64,000 nt of DNA, from NCBI RefSeq assembly GCF_005960665.1, contig NZ_CP040676.1, positions 1,684,501 to 1,748,500 on the forward strand. The letters run 5' to 3'. Of the stretch, positions 18,355 to 27,229 are shown in pieces; within the stretch, counting starts at the first letter, position 1, and each line of letters begins with the position of its first letter. The translations under genes and the position numbers were made by a program. This DNA is from Exiguobacterium mexicanum. Its GTDB lineage: Bacteria > Bacillota > Bacilli > Exiguobacteriales > Exiguobacteriaceae. Below the pieces are notes generated by a model, which was not told where the DNA came from, did no database searches, and saw only the letters and a program-made list of their open reading frames with translations.

Positions 18355-18822
18355 ATGATTTTTCCACTAGACGGAGCGGTTCGTCACGCGTTGACGATCG
18401 ACCCGACCGTATGGATTTTCGACGACCGCAAGCGGAACATCGAGGAACTCGACCGCGCGGTTGAGAATGATAATGAAGCGTATTATGCCAAGATGGGGAA
18501 GGCATGGGACGACGGCTTGACACAAGGGACACGTGTCGACCACAATAAACCGATGACTCGGGCCGATAAAGACGCGGCGCTTCGCGACTCGTTCGCGATG
18601 CCGTTCGCTCCGTTCCTGCAAAACGCTGAACCAATCGCTACGGCGACACACGTCAGCTTTTATGGGGAATCGGTGCTCACGCTACCAATCGATGAGGCGC
18701 GCACCGTCTATCTACAGTTCTCGAAGGACGGGAAAGTGCTCACGGACGGCCCGGTATACGTCTTGCATAATCAGCAAGTTTTGCGCGGCGTCCACCATAT
18801 CGCAGTGCGAACAGAAGCTTGA
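18355..18822 (+). CDS. conserved hypothetical protein of Bacillales type
   Basis: 155 residues starting at the ATG with GGGGG seven bases upstream. The N-terminal segment LTIDPTVWIFDDRK resembles a Bacillales protein family that some annotations label peptidyl-prolyl isomerase; that label is from memory and not supported by a motif visible here. The rest is acidic and soluble, with no signal peptide. It is monocistronic with its own terminator and stands divergent from ylaN. Function is unknown. Confidence 0.7.
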   Translation: MIFPLDGAVRHALTIDPTVWIFDDRKRNIEELDRAVENDNEAYYAKMGKAWDDGLTQGTRVDHNKPMTRADKDAALRDSFAMPFAPFLQNAEPIATATHVSFYGESVLTLPIDEARTVYLQFSKDGKVLTDGPVYVLHNQQVLRGVHHIAVRTEA

Positions 18823-18824
18823 TC

Positions 18825-18853
18825 GAGAAGGCCATAGCGCCTTCTCATTTTTT
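18825..18853 (+). terminator. terminator after the gene at 18355
   Basis: Stem GAGAAGGC/GCCTTCTC followed by ATTTTTTT. Confidence 0.8.
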
Positions 18854-18916
18854 TGGACTTTTTACTTCACAAAGTGTAACATATAGGTTATGGAAAAACT
18901 TCATGTTTGAAAGGTC

Positions 18917-20128
18917 GTGACGCTTACGTATCCTTTATGGAAGAAAAACTTAATCATCGTTTGGATCGGTAGCTTTTTGACGGCGGCCTCGATGAGCCTC
19001 GTCTTACCGTTCCTCCCCTTATTTATCGAAGAGCTGGGGGTCACGAATCCCGATCACGTCGTCACCTGGTCAGCCGTCGCTTTCGGGGCCACATTCCTCG
19101 TGGCCGCCATCGTCTCCCCGCTCTGGGGAAGGCTCGCCGACCAAAAAGGCCGCAAACTGATGCTCATTCGGGCAAGTCTCGGCATGGCTGTCGTGATGAC
19201 GCTCATCAGTTTCGTCCAAGACGTGTATCAACTCGTCGGGCTTCGGCTCCTCATGGGTGCCGTCTCCGGGTTCATCTCGGCAGGGATCACCCTCGTCGCT
19301 TCACAAACGCCAAAAGAGAAAAGTGGCTGGGCGCTCGGTACCTTGTCGACCGGTGGCATCACCGGCGGACTCCTCGGTCCATTGATTGGAGGACTCCTCG
19401 CCGACTGGATTGGGCTTCGACCCGTTTTTCTCTTGACCGGCAGTGCCCTATTTATCACGTTCATCATCACACTCGTGTTCGTCAAAGAGGACTTCGTCCC
19501 GGTGGCGCGCGAACGGCTAGATTCGACCAAATCGATCATCGCCTCCCTCCGCCATCCGCAACTGATCTTAAGTCTCTTTTTAACGACGTTTTTAATCACC
19601 TTCTCGACGCAGTCGGTCGGTCCGTTACTGACACTGTATGTCCGGGAATTGAACCCGTATACGACATCGCTCGCCTTTATCGCCGGCATCGTCGCCTCGG
19701 CACCGGGTGTGGCCGCGCTCATTTCCGCACAGCGGCTCGGGCGGCTATCGGACCGGTACGGGGCTGAACGCATCTTGTTTTGGGCGCTCATCGTCTATAG
19801 TGCCTTCTTGATTCCACAGGCGTTCGTGACGTCGACGACGCAACTCGTCGTGTTGCGATTCGGCCTCGGTTTTGCCACCGCGGCGCTCATGCCGTCCGTG
19901 CAGTCGCTTTTGCGACAACACACGCCGAGCCGAGCGGCCGGGCGCATCTTCTCTTATAATCAGTCGGCCCAGTTCATGGGTAACCTGCTCGGACCGTTGT
20001 TCGGGTCTCAAGTCGTCGCGCATTTCGGCTTCTCCGCCCTCTTCATCGTGACCGGTTTGATCATGTTGACGAACGCCTTGCTCGAAAAATCGAACGTGCA
20101 AGTGGCACTTCATCCGAATACGAAATAA
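18917..20128 (+). CDS. MFS drug-efflux type transporter
   Basis: 403 residues, 12 membrane helices in two halves. The loop 2-3 motif GRLADQKGRKLMLI and the helix 5 motif C-like GGITGGLLGPLIGGL mark a drug/proton antiporter of the DHA1 group (related to multidrug exporters such as NorA/MdtG/YfmO types). The substrate cannot be told. It starts at a GTG with AAAGG close by; the spacing is short, so the start is moderately certain. It lies between the ylaN and ylaK regions, where B. subtilis has no transporter, so it is probably an insertion in this lineage. Confidence 0.88.
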   Translation: MTLTYPLWKKNLIIVWIGSFLTAASMSLVLPFLPLFIEELGVTNPDHVVTWSAVAFGATFLVAAIVSPLWGRLADQKGRKLMLIRASLGMAVVMTLISFVQDVYQLVGLRLLMGAVSGFISAGITLVASQTPKEKSGWALGTLSTGGITGGLLGPLIGGLLADWIGLRPVFLLTGSALFITFIITLVFVKEDFVPVARERLDSTKSIIASLRHPQLILSLFLTTFLITFSTQSVGPLLTLYVRELNPYTTSLAFIAGIVASAPGVAALISAQRLGRLSDRYGAERILFWALIVYSAFLIPQAFVTSTTQLVVLRFGLGFATAALMPSVQSLLRQHTPSRAAGRIFSYNQSAQFMGNLLGPLFGSQVVAHFGFSALFIVTGLIMLTNALLEKSNVQVALHPNTK

Positions 20129-20155
20129 ACGCCGAGCAGCCGCTCGGCGTTTTTC
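20128..20155. terminator. shared terminator between MFS gene and ylaK
   Basis: AACGCCGAGC/GCTCGGCGTT stem with T tract on the plus strand; the two genes converge here. Confidence 0.85.
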
Positions 20156-20156
20156 G

Positions 20157-21473
20157 TTATAGTAAATCGGCTGCCAACCGGGCGAGCGACGAGCGCTCCC
20201 CTTTGATGAGTTGGACGTGGCCGAATACGTTTTGCCCTTTGAACCGTTCGACGGCGTACGTGAGACCGTTCGAATATTCATCCAAATATGGGTGATCGAT
20301 TTGATACGGGTCGCCGACGAGGACGATTTTCGAATTCTCCCCGACGCGGGTCAGGATCGTCTTGATCTCGTGTTTCGTCAAGTTCTGGGCCTCATCGATG
20401 ATGATGAACTGGTCCGGCATGCTGCGGCCACGGATATACGTGAGCGCCTCGAGCTGAATCGATTTGATGCCGGCCAAGATGTTCCCGAGCTCGTCTTTCG
20501 AATTGGCATTAAACAAAAACTCTAAGTTATCGTAAATCGGTTGCATCCAAGGCCGCAGCTTCTCTTCCATCTCCCCCGGCAAGTAGCCGATATCGTTCCC
20601 CATTGGGACGACCGGACGGGCGACGACAAGCTTATTGAAACGACGCTCGTCTTCCACGAGAGACAACCCGGCCGCGAGCGCGAGAAGTGTCTTCCCGGTT
20701 CCGGCTTTCCCGAGCAACGTCACGAACGGGATATCGTCACGAAGCAACAAGTCGAGTGCCATCCGCTGTTGGACGTTGCGCGGATGGATGCCCCAAACGT
20801 GTTCGACGTCTAGGGAGAGCGGACGAAGGATCGGTTGCAGCGCATCGACGACCGCGACTGCGCTCGCTTTCGAGACGTTGCTTTTTAAAACGACGAATGA
20901 ATTCGGGTACAGTTGATTTTTCGTCAACGCAGACAGCGGCAGCTGCCGGACTTTGTAAAATTCATCGATGACGGCTTGATCGACCTCGATCTCCCGGTAG
21001 CCGGCATATAGGTTCGTCGTATCGACGATATGGTCGGTCAAATAGTCTTCGGCTTCAATACCGATCGCGTCCGCCTTGACGCGAACAAGTATATCTTTCG
21101 AGACGACGACGACTTTACGGGTCCGGTCGTGCTCGTATTGTTTCATCAGGGCGAGCGCCACGGTCAAAATGCGGTTATCGTTCGTCATGACGTCGAACGG
21201 GAAATCGACGGTATGTTCATGGCCGATCTCGACAAACAAGTGACCGCCATTCTCGAGCGGCACCCCGTCATGCAGTTTCCCGGTCGTGCGGAGTTGGTCG
21301 AGTACACGCGCCGTCTCACGGGCGTTACGTCCGACCTCGTCCATATTGCGTTTTTTGCCGTCAAGCTCTTCTAATACGATGGCGGGGATGACGACATCGT
21401 GCTCATCGAATTGGAACAAGGATAGTGGATCGTGTAAGAGTACGTTCGTATCGAGCACATACGTTTTTTTCAT
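20157..21473 (-). CDS. ylaK: PIN-PhoH (PhoH2-type) ATPase/ribonuclease
   Basis: 438 residues. The N-terminal PIN domain (YVLDTNVLLHDPLSLFQF, acidic residues in the first 150) is joined to a PhoH ATPase with Walker A GKAGTGKT near residue 255 and Walker B FIIIDEAQN near 350. PhoH2 proteins are described as RNA helicases with sequence-specific RNase activity. In B. subtilis this is YlaK, adjacent to YlaL as here. Cytoplasmic. The ATG at 21473 is followed closely upstream by ylaL at 34 bp, so the two are likely co-transcribed. Confidence 0.9.
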   Translation of the reverse strand: MKKTYVLDTNVLLHDPLSLFQFDEHDVVIPAIVLEELDGKKRNMDEVGRNARETARVLDQLRTTGKLHDGVPLENGGHLFVEIGHEHTVDFPFDVMTNDNRILTVALALMKQYEHDRTRKVVVVSKDILVRVKADAIGIEAEDYLTDHIVDTTNLYAGYREIEVDQAVIDEFYKVRQLPLSALTKNQLYPNSFVVLKSNVSKASAVAVVDALQPILRPLSLDVEHVWGIHPRNVQQRMALDLLLRDDIPFVTLLGKAGTGKTLLALAAGLSLVEDERRFNKLVVARPVVPMGNDIGYLPGEMEEKLRPWMQPIYDNLEFLFNANSKDELGNILAGIKSIQLEALTYIRGRSMPDQFIIIDEAQNLTKHEIKTILTRVGENSKIVLVGDPYQIDHPYLDEYSNGLTYAVERFKGQNVFGHVQLIKGERSSLARLAADLL

Positions 21474-21506
21474 AGACTTTGCCGCCCCTCGAAAATAGGA
21501 TGGTGA

Positions 21507-21956
21507 TCAAGAATTCAAACTCTCCTTGACTTCACGGTCCAGCTTTTCTGCTGCTTCGACATCGTACGTCTTGACGATGTCCGGTTGTCCATATGTCGCC
21601 CCGTAAAAGGAGACGTTACGGACTTCTTCAACGTGCCCTTCAAAAAAGCAAAGGTGCAATCCCGGCTTCACGCTTGGCTCGAACTCGGCCACATGCGACA
21701 AGGCCACACTGTAAGCCAGGCCTCCTTCTATAAAGATGAGACTTGCGGTCCGTTCATTCCCAAGCAACGTGATCAAATGCGAATTTTTCGTCAAGGCGAA
21801 ACGTATCGTTACTTCATTCGGCGCTTGCACCCAGCTGATGGCATGGGTGATCGGCCACCGTTTCGGTTCGTCAAATGTGGTTAAAAATGTCAATGGCATA
21901 TCATTCAACGTACCTTGTTGTGCCTTTGAGAGTTCGAACGCGGCTTTGCTCGCCAT
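21507..21956 (-). CDS. ylaL: YlaL, pyridoxamine 5'-phosphate oxidase-like protein
   Basis: 149 residues of the split-barrel FMN-binding fold (PNPOx-like). It starts at an ATG with GGAGGAGGGG upstream. The segment GQPDIVKTYDVEAAEKL ends the protein. Whether it binds FMN or has enzyme activity cannot be seen. It is divergent from ylaI and lies upstream of ylaK, as in B. subtilis. Confidence 0.8.
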   Translation of the reverse strand: MASKAAFELSKAQQGTLNDMPLTFLTTFDEPKRWPITHAISWVQAPNEVTIRFALTKNSHLITLLGNERTASLIFIEGGLAYSVALSHVAEFEPSVKPGLHLCFFEGHVEEVRNVSFYGATYGQPDIVKTYDVEAAEKLDREVKESLNS

Positions 21957-22037
21957 ATACTCCCCTCCTCCCGAACGGGTATACGAAATGGATTCGCCCT
22001 TACAAACCTCTTTCCCTGCTTTTCTCTCCTGAAATCA

Positions 22038-22046
22038 TGCTATAAT
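22038..22046 (+). promoter_or_regulatory. extended -10 promoter of ylaI
   Basis: TGCTATAAT, a consensus extended -10, 23 bp upstream of the ylaI ATG. Confidence 0.65.
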
Positions 22047-22068
22047 CAACGAAGAGGAAGGTGAGACC

Positions 22069-22269
22069 ATGCGCGTAAAGTGCTCTCTTTGTGACAAAAT
22101 CGATACGATTGATTCGTGGTCGTTCGAAGCGAAACGACTTCGTAATAAACCTGCTAAAACGTACATGTGCCAGACGTGTCAAGAACGCATCACCGCGCGA
22201 ACCGCGGAGCGTGCCGCGACCGGCCAATTCCACCTATATCCATCGTTCCGTCAAAAACGGAGATGGTAA
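22069..22269 (+). CDS. ylaI: YlaI, small zinc-ribbon protein (DUF2197)
   Basis: 66 residues with two Cys pairs, CSLCDK near residue 5 and CQTCQERI near 34, likely binding one zinc ion. GAGGAAGGTGAG precedes the ATG. Function of the family is not known. Location between ylaL and ylaH matches B. subtilis. Confidence 0.85.
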   Translation: MRVKCSLCDKIDTIDSWSFEAKRLRNKPAKTYMCQTCQERITARTAERAATGQFHLYPSFRQKRRW

Positions 22270-22271
22270 TC

Positions 22272-22312
22272 AAAAATGGACGTTTCGCCCTCGGGCGAAA
22301 CGTCCATTTTTT
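22272..22312. terminator. shared terminator between ylaI and ylaH
   Basis: Perfect 18-bp stem (AAAATGGACGTTTCGCCC with its complement), loop of two bases, TTTTTT on the plus strand. It touches the ylaH stop codon. Confidence 0.9.
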
Positions 22313-22656
22313 CAGTGTGATTCGACGCCTTGTCGACGGTTCCACCAAAGGCGGCCCCGGTAAATCGCCAAGACGACAGCCATGACAAGGAGAACTTCTG
22401 GAATCGGCCATGTGAAGAAGACGAGCGCCATCGTGCCTGCCCCAAGTGCGAGCAACATATAGACGACGAGCGACTTCCACCATGTCAATTGTTTGGCAAA
22501 ACCTAATTTAAACACGAGTATCGTCAATAAGATGACCGTGATGATCAAGGCGTTAAACCCGACCGAGAAGTCGTTCGCGTCACTGCCGACGCCAAGTAGC
22601 GAGGCAATCCACGGCACATCGATTTGTGTGATGTCCATCGTTTGAGAAGCTTTCAA
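22312..22656 (-). CDS. ylaH: YlaH-like membrane protein
   Basis: 114 residues with three membrane helices and a basic C-terminal end (YRGRLWWNRRQG). Start: a TTG at 22656 has AGGGGG nine bases upstream; an ATG at 22638 is in frame but has no ribosome site. The family is unstudied. The position next to typA is conserved with B. subtilis. Confidence 0.8.
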   Translation of the reverse strand: MKASQTMDITQIDVPWIASLLGVGSDANDFSVGFNALIITVILLTILVFKLGFAKQLTWWKSLVVYMLLALGAGTMALVFFTWPIPEVLLVMAVVLAIYRGRLWWNRRQGVESH

Positions 22657-22709
22657 GCTGATAATCCCCCTTTATTTCCTTCACAACCATTCTACACTAT
22701 CCAAAACAA

Positions 22710-22740
22710 AAGGGAACGCCTAGGCGCTCCCTTTTTTTCT
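22710..22740. terminator. typA terminator
   Basis: AGGGAACGCC/GGCGCTCCCT stem with one mismatch; T-rich on both strands. Confidence 0.75.
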
Positions 22741-22743
22741 GAC

Positions 22744-24588
22744 TTATTCTTTACCAAGTTTACGACGTTTGTCAGCTTTCTCGCGTTCGTTCTTGTTCAA
22801 GACTTTTTTACGGAGACGGATTGACTCCGGCGTGATTTCACAGTACTCGTCATCGTTCAAGAACGTGAGCGACTCTTCGAGTGAGAAGACACGTGGACGT
22901 TTCAAGACTTGTGTCGAGTCTTTTGCTGAAGCACGCATGTTCGTCAACTGTTTGCCTTTGACAGCGTTGATCGCGAGGTCGACGTCGCGGTTACATTCAC
23001 CGATTATCATTCCCTCGTATACTTCTACACCTGGCTCGATGAAGATCGTTCCACGGTCTTCAAGGGCACCGATCGAGTAAGCCGTCGACTTACCAGGTTC
23101 GATACAAACCATGACACCGCTGCGGCGGCCGCCGATGTCAGCAGAGATGAACGGACGGTACTCTTCGAACGTGTGGTTCAAGATTCCGTATCCGCGTGTC
23201 GCTGACAAGAACTCGTTACGATATCCGATGAGGCCACGTGAAGGAACGATGAATTCCATACGTGTTTGACCATTGTCGTTCGTGTTCATGTTGGCAAGTT
23301 CACCTTTACGGAGACCGATTGATTCCATGACTGAACCCGTGTACTCTTCTGGGACGTCAACGATGACGCGCTCGAACGGTTCGATTTTCGTACCATCTTC
23401 GTCTTCACGGATGATAACTTGTGGTTTCGAAACTTGAAGTTCGTAGCCCTCACGACGCATGTTCTCGATCAAGATCCCGAGGTGAAGCTCACCGCGGCCT
23501 GAAACGACCCATTGGTCAGGTGAATCAGTGTTCTCGACACGGAGTGAAACGTCCGTCTCGAGTTGTTTCATCAAACGCTCTTCGATTTTACGTGCCGTCA
23601 CGAAATCGCCTTCGCGTCCTGCGAACGGTGAGTTGTTTGTCATGAAACGCATTTGAAGTGTTGGCTCATCGATGCGGAGAAGCGGAAGTGGCTCTTCTTT
23701 ACCGACTGGCGTGACCGTCTCACCGACGTTGATGTCTTCCATCCCGGCGATGGCGATCAAGTCACCAGCTTTGGCTTCTTCGATTTCAACACGTTTGAGG
23801 CCGAAGTAACCGAACAATTTAGTGACGCGCAATTGTTTGATTGATCCGTCTGTTTTGCAAAGTGACACTGATTCGCCAACTTTGATTTTCCCACGGAAGA
23901 CGCGACCGACACCGATTCGGCCGAGGTAGTTGTCGTAGTCGAGCATCGTGACTTGGAACTGAAGCGGCTCATCCGAGTTATCGATTGGTGCCGGTGTGTT
24001 CTCAAGAATCGTGTCGAGCACGTACGTGATTGTATCTTCTTGCTTCTCTGGATCAGGATCGAACGAACTTGAACCGCTGACAGCAGACGTATAGACGACA
24101 GGGAATTCAAGTTGATCTTCATCTGCTCCAAGGTCGATCAACAAGTCGACAACTTCGTCGACGACGTCGAGTGGGCGTACCATCGGCTTGTCGATTTTGT
24201 TAACGACAACGATTGGACGGAGACCTTGGTCGAGTGCTTTCTTCAATACGAAACGCGTTTGCGGCATGCAGCCTTCACGTGCATCGACAACGAGGATAAC
24301 GCCGTCAACCATACGCATGATCCGCTCAACTTCACCACCGAAATCGGCGTGACCTGGTGTATCAACAATGTTGATGCGTGTATCTTTATAATCGATTGCC
24401 GTGTTTTTAGCGAGAATCGTGATTCCGCGTTCACGTTCGATGTCGTTCGAGTCCATGGCGCGTTCTGCGACCATTTCGTTTGTCCGGAATGTACCAGACT
24501 GTTTCAATAATTCATCGACGAGCGTTGTTTTACCATGGTCAACGTGGGCGATGATGGCTACGTTCCGAAGGTTAGTTCTTACATTCAT
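22744..24588 (-). CDS. typA: ribosome-associated GTPase TypA/BipA
   Basis: 614 residues. The GTPase domain carries G1 [10 protein letters not shown]2 region ERGITI, G3 DTPGHADF and G4 NKIDKP; EF-G-like domains and the BipA-specific C-terminus follow, ending in basic residues. It acts on the 50S subunit, mainly in cold or stress, during ribosome assembly. The ATG at 24588 has AGAGGA upstream. Codon usage is strongly biased and even, as expected for a translation factor. Confidence 0.96.
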   Translation of the reverse strand: MNVRTNLRNVAIIAHVDHGKTTLVDELLKQSGTFRTNEMVAERAMDSNDIERERGITILAKNTAIDYKDTRINIVDTPGHADFGGEVERIMRMVDGVILVVDAREGCMPQTRFVLKKALDQGLRPIVVVNKIDKPMVRPLDVVDEVVDLLIDLGADEDQLEFPVVYTSAVSGSSSFDPDPEKQEDTITYVLDTILENTPAPIDNSDEPLQFQVTMLDYDNYLGRIGVGRVFRGKIKVGESVSLCKTDGSIKQLRVTKLFGYFGLKRVEIEEAKAGDLIAIAGMEDINVGETVTPVGKEEPLPLLRIDEPTLQMRFMTNNSPFAGREGDFVTARKIEERLMKQLETDVSLRVENTDSPDQWVVSGRGELHLGILIENMRREGYELQVSKPQVIIREDEDGTKIEPFERVIVDVPEEYTGSVMESIGLRKGELANMNTNDNGQTRMEFIVPSRGLIGYRNEFLSATRGYGILNHTFEEYRPFISADIGGRRSGVMVCIEPGKSTAYSIGALEDRGTIFIEPGVEVYEGMIIGECNRDVDLAINAVKGKQLTNMRASAKDSTQVLKRPRVFSLEESLTFLNDDEYCEITPESIRLRKKVLNKNEREKADKRRKLGKE

Positions 24589-24640
24589 GTAGTTAGTCCT
24601 CTCTTATTTAAAAAAGTTTCATCTTTTATTCAACTTTAAG

Positions 24641-24671
24641 AGTATAGCACACGTCCCACCACCTTTGTCGA
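24641..24671 (-). promoter_or_regulatory. typA promoter
   Basis: Extended -10 TGCTATACT (core at 24641-24646) with TCGACA (24666-24671) 19 bp upstream; 53 bp from the ATG. Confidence 0.5.
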
Positions 24672-24750
24672 GTGTTATCAACTGTTAACGTTTCCAAACG
24701 CATCATTTTTGACTACAATAAAGAAGACTAGAGAAAAAGGGGGAATCTCC

Positions 24751-24927
24751 ATGCAACTCATGTTCGTTTTAATCGCGACCGCGGTCGTCGCCGGTTTCGT
24801 CGGCATCGGAATTGGGGTGGCCGAAGGAAGTGCCGCCATCATCATCGGCAGTCTCGCCTTGAGCGGCATCGCCACGTTCTTCGGTATCAACTTACGCCGT
24901 CGCGTCCTCTCTGACCGACGTCCATAA
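24751..24927 (+). CDS. YlaF-like small membrane protein (DUF5325)
   Basis: 58 residues with two hydrophobic helices and a basic C-terminus (NLRRRVLSDRR). The ATG is preceded by AGGGGG seven bases upstream; the longer frame from a TTG at 24709 overlaps the promoter. Size and place next to typA fit B. subtilis YlaF, though the match is by context as much as by sequence. Function unknown. Confidence 0.7.
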   Translation: MQLMFVLIATAVVAGFVGIGIGVAEGSAAIIIGSLALSGIATFFGINLRRRVLSDRRP

Positions 24928-24930
24928 CAG

Positions 24931-24959
24931 AAGGCCCGGGCGCTGCGCCCGGGCCTTGT
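24931..24959. terminator. terminator after ylaF-like gene
   Basis: AAGGCCCGGGCGC/GCGCCCGGGCCTT stem followed by GTTT; shared with the convergent gene at 24989. Confidence 0.85.
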
Positions 24960-24988
24960 TTATGAGCTTGTCCTTCTGTCTGACACGC

Positions 24989-26242
24989 TTATAAGTCGCG
25001 TGTCAGACAGATGCGGTCACGCAAGGCGAGCCCGTCCTCTTCGATTGGCGGATAACCATGGCTCGGGAAGTAGTCGCGCTCGACCGAGTCGAAGCGGAAG
25101 CCAGCTTGTTGATAAAATCGCAACTGGACGATGCTCGAGTTGCCCGTACAGACGAGCATCTGCTTCGCACCGCTTTGCTCGGCCCGACGAATCGCGTCTT
25201 GGAGCAGCCGTTGTCCGATCGTCTGGTTTTGCCGCTCCGGCTTGACGGCGATATTGACGAGCTCGAGCAGCGTTTCACTGCGCCGCACCAACATATACGC
25301 TCCGACGCGTTCTCCGCCGAGCGTCGCTTCATATGTCTCTCCCGCTTCATACTGCTCACGCACCATCGCCTCATTCGGATTGGCCAAGACGAGCAAGTCC
25401 CGGACACGGTCGTAGGAGCCGTTGATCCCAATCTGAAGATCAGGTCTCACTTCCGGCGCCACTCCTTTGGCGATGACATAGTGTTTGACGACATCTTTGA
25501 CGAACGTCTCGCTACCGGCAAGGACCGACGTCTTCCCGTCATAACGGACCGGTTCCCCGTAAATTGAGACGACTCTGCCTCCGACTTCCTCGACGAGCAG
25601 TTTTCCAGCCGCATAATCCCACGGCATATTCCGCATCGTGATGTACCCGTCGACCCGACCCGCGGCGAGCCACGCGAGTTCGAGTGACGCGGCGCCATGG
25701 GCCCGCGTGCCGACCGAGTCGCGCACGATTGGGGCGAGTACTTCCGGAGCGATCTGCTGATTCGGTGTGACCCAAGTCGCGTTCATGCTCAGGAAGGCGT
25801 CACGGACATGATGTTCTTGGATGGCCGGAAGCTTACGACCGTTCAGCGTCGTCCCAACGCCGCGACGTGCCACGAACAGCTCATCCGCCATCACATCATA
25901 GACGAAGCCGTATTCGACGACCCCATCGATCATGACGGCCACTGAGATGGCGAACATGCGCTTCTGATGGATGAAGTTCAACGTCCCATCGATCGGATCG
26001 ACAAACCAGACCGTTCCGGACAAGTCATCCGGCCCTGTCGAGATCCCTTCTTCCCCGATGATGTGATGCTCGGGATACGTTTCACGGATACGGTCGACAA
26101 TCAACTGTTCGACGGCTCGATCGATTTCTGTGACCAAATCCCCTTTACCTGTCTTTCGTTCGATGCGATAGCTCTCATCGATTTTTTGCCGAATATATTC
26201 CCCTGCTTGTTTAATCAAGTCAATCGCGAACCATTCCAACAT
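24989..26242 (-). CDS. inositol monophosphatase family protein fused to GNAT acetyltransferase
   Basis: 417 residues in two domains. Residues 1-262 are an IMPase-family phosphatase (YktC/SuhB group): metal-binding GEEG near 63, DPIDGT near 82 and WDYAAG near 208. Residues 270-417 are a GNAT domain with a central VNIAVKPERQNQTIGQRLL acetyl-CoA loop. IMPases dephosphorylate inositol phosphates, 3'-phosphoadenosine phosphate or related compounds; the GNAT substrate is unknown. B. subtilis YktC at this locus has only the first domain. The junction is continuous in frame with no stop. The ATG at 26242 has AGAGGTG six bases upstream. Substrates of both halves are unassigned. Confidence 0.88.
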   Translation of the reverse strand: MLEWFAIDLIKQAGEYIRQKIDESYRIERKTGKGDLVTEIDRAVEQLIVDRIRETYPEHHIIGEEGISTGPDDLSGTVWFVDPIDGTLNFIHQKRMFAISVAVMIDGVVEYGFVYDVMADELFVARRGVGTTLNGRKLPAIQEHHVRDAFLSMNATWVTPNQQIAPEVLAPIVRDSVGTRAHGAASLELAWLAAGRVDGYITMRNMPWDYAAGKLLVEEVGGRVVSIYGEPVRYDGKTSVLAGSETFVKDVVKHYVIAKGVAPEVRPDLQIGINGSYDRVRDLLVLANPNEAMVREQYEAGETYEATLGGERVGAYMLVRRSETLLELVNIAVKPERQNQTIGQRLLQDAIRRAEQSGAKQMLVCTGNSSIVQLRFYQQAGFRFDSVERDYFPSHGYPPIEEDGLALRDRICLTRDL

Positions 26243-26277
26243 GTTTATCACCTCTATTATGTATTGTACCAAACAAA

Positions 26278-26304
26278 AACCAGTATCCGCATGGAATACT
26301 GGTT
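26278..26304 (-). terminator. terminator after the small gene at 26322
   Basis: ACCAGTAT/ATACTGGT stem followed by TTTTTG on the minus strand. Confidence 0.7.
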
Positions 26305-26321
26305 GAATGAGTGGTTGTGGG

Positions 26322-26510
26322 TCAGGCTTCGAGACGCAAAAGTTCTTGGCGATATTTCTCTAACCGATGCTTGCTAGCCTGGACAGTGGCATCGTCTTGT
26401 GACGCCATCGCATCGAAGAGAGTTGCCAATTCATAATCAATCTCTAAGCGCAGCACCGGAATCCGTTTTTCTGCGTCTTTTCTTTTGAATGCCTCGATCA
26501 CTTGTTTCAT
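26322..26510 (-). CDS. small hypothetical protein
   Basis: 62 residues, charged and probably all helical (EAFKRKDAEKR ... ASKHRLEKYRQELLRLEA), with no membrane segment. The ATG at 26510 has AGGAG eleven bases upstream, a little long. It has its own terminator. Not recognised; a DNA- or protein-binding helical hairpin is possible but unsupported. Confidence 0.55.
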   Translation of the reverse strand: MKQVIEAFKRKDAEKRIPVLRLEIDYELATLFDAMASQDDATVQASKHRLEKYRQELLRLEA

Positions 26511-26756
26511 GAGATGCCACACTCCTTTAGTTGGGCTACAAGTTACGGTTTAGTGAGTTGAATTGAGTATATCAGATGAGATTCAAAAAGGAAAGAAAAT
26601 TGTCTGACTATTTTGAATTTTTTATCTTAGTGAGTATATTCCCATTTCAACTGACGCTAAACCTGAAATAACTGTTAATAATATGTACCCTATTTAAAAG
26701 ACAAATAACAAAAAAAGCATAAGAAAACTGTTCTGTTCTCCCATGCTTTCCAGCAG
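26511..26756. other. AT-rich intergenic region
   Basis: 246 bp without a credible gene. It holds the yktA terminator at its right end; the rest is AT-rich with no other clear signal. Confidence 0.5.
26714..26749 (-). terminator. yktA terminator
   Basis: AAAGCAT/ATGCTTT extended by eight further pairs (some G-T); followed by TTTG on the minus strand. Confidence 0.75.
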
Positions 26757-27023
26757 TTACAATTTTATAATCTTTGCATTTGATTTTAGGGCCGCTTGGA
26801 CCGTACGATAGGTAGAGTATCCGGTCTGTTCGTCGTGCACGGCGCTCAGTTGTTTTTCTTCTGATTTCGATGTCACGATTTGTTTGAACGACCGATACGC
26901 ATCCAAAAACGTTTCGCGGTCGACACCGCCTTCATTGGCAAGGGCGACTTGATTATAGAACTCGACGACTTCTATGAGCTCATCCGTCGTCCAGTCCGGA
27001 TTAATCGGATAGTTGATTTGCAT
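26757..27023 (-). CDS. yktA: UPF0223 family protein YktA
   Basis: 88 residues, the family length. The family pattern is clear: YPINPDWTTDELIEVVEFY at the start and KSEEKQL in the middle. Cytoplasmic, function unknown. The ATG at 27023 has GAGGTG seven bases upstream. Its promoter lies inside a long inverted repeat (27050-27103). Confidence 0.85.
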   Translation of the reverse strand: MQINYPINPDWTTDELIEVVEFYNQVALANEGGVDRETFLDAYRSFKQIVTSKSEEKQLSAVHDEQTGYSTYRTVQAALKSNAKIIKL

Positions 27024-27042
27024 ATTCTTCACCTCGACAACC

Positions 27043-27070
27043 ATTGTATCAACAAAAAAAACTATTGCAA
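27043..27070 (-). promoter_or_regulatory. yktA promoter
   Basis: TTGCAA (27065-27070), 16-bp spacer, TACAAT (27043-27048); about 20 bp from the ATG. Confidence 0.6.
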
Positions 27071-27103
27071 GTTGGGATAGAAATCACTATAGTTTTTTTG
27101 TTG
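27050..27103. repeat. long AT-rich inverted repeat over the yktA promoter
   Basis: CAACAAAAAAAACTAT (27050-27065) is complementary to ATAGTTTTTTTGTTG (27089-27103) apart from one base in the A/T run. The left arm contains the promoter spacer. Confidence 0.7.
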
Positions 27104-27129
27104 CATTGTTTTTTAAAAGATGAATTATA

Positions 27130-27147
27130 AAATTAAGTGCAACACCT
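27130..27147. repeat. IS30 left inverted repeat
   Basis: 18 bp; differs from the reverse complement of 28146-28163 at two positions. Confidence 0.75.
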
Positions 27148-27229
27148 GAACGTGAACGCAAAAAAGCCCATAGCGACGGCCTCGTGTAGAATGAAGTTAC
27201 CACACAAACATTCAGACGGAGGAATCGCT

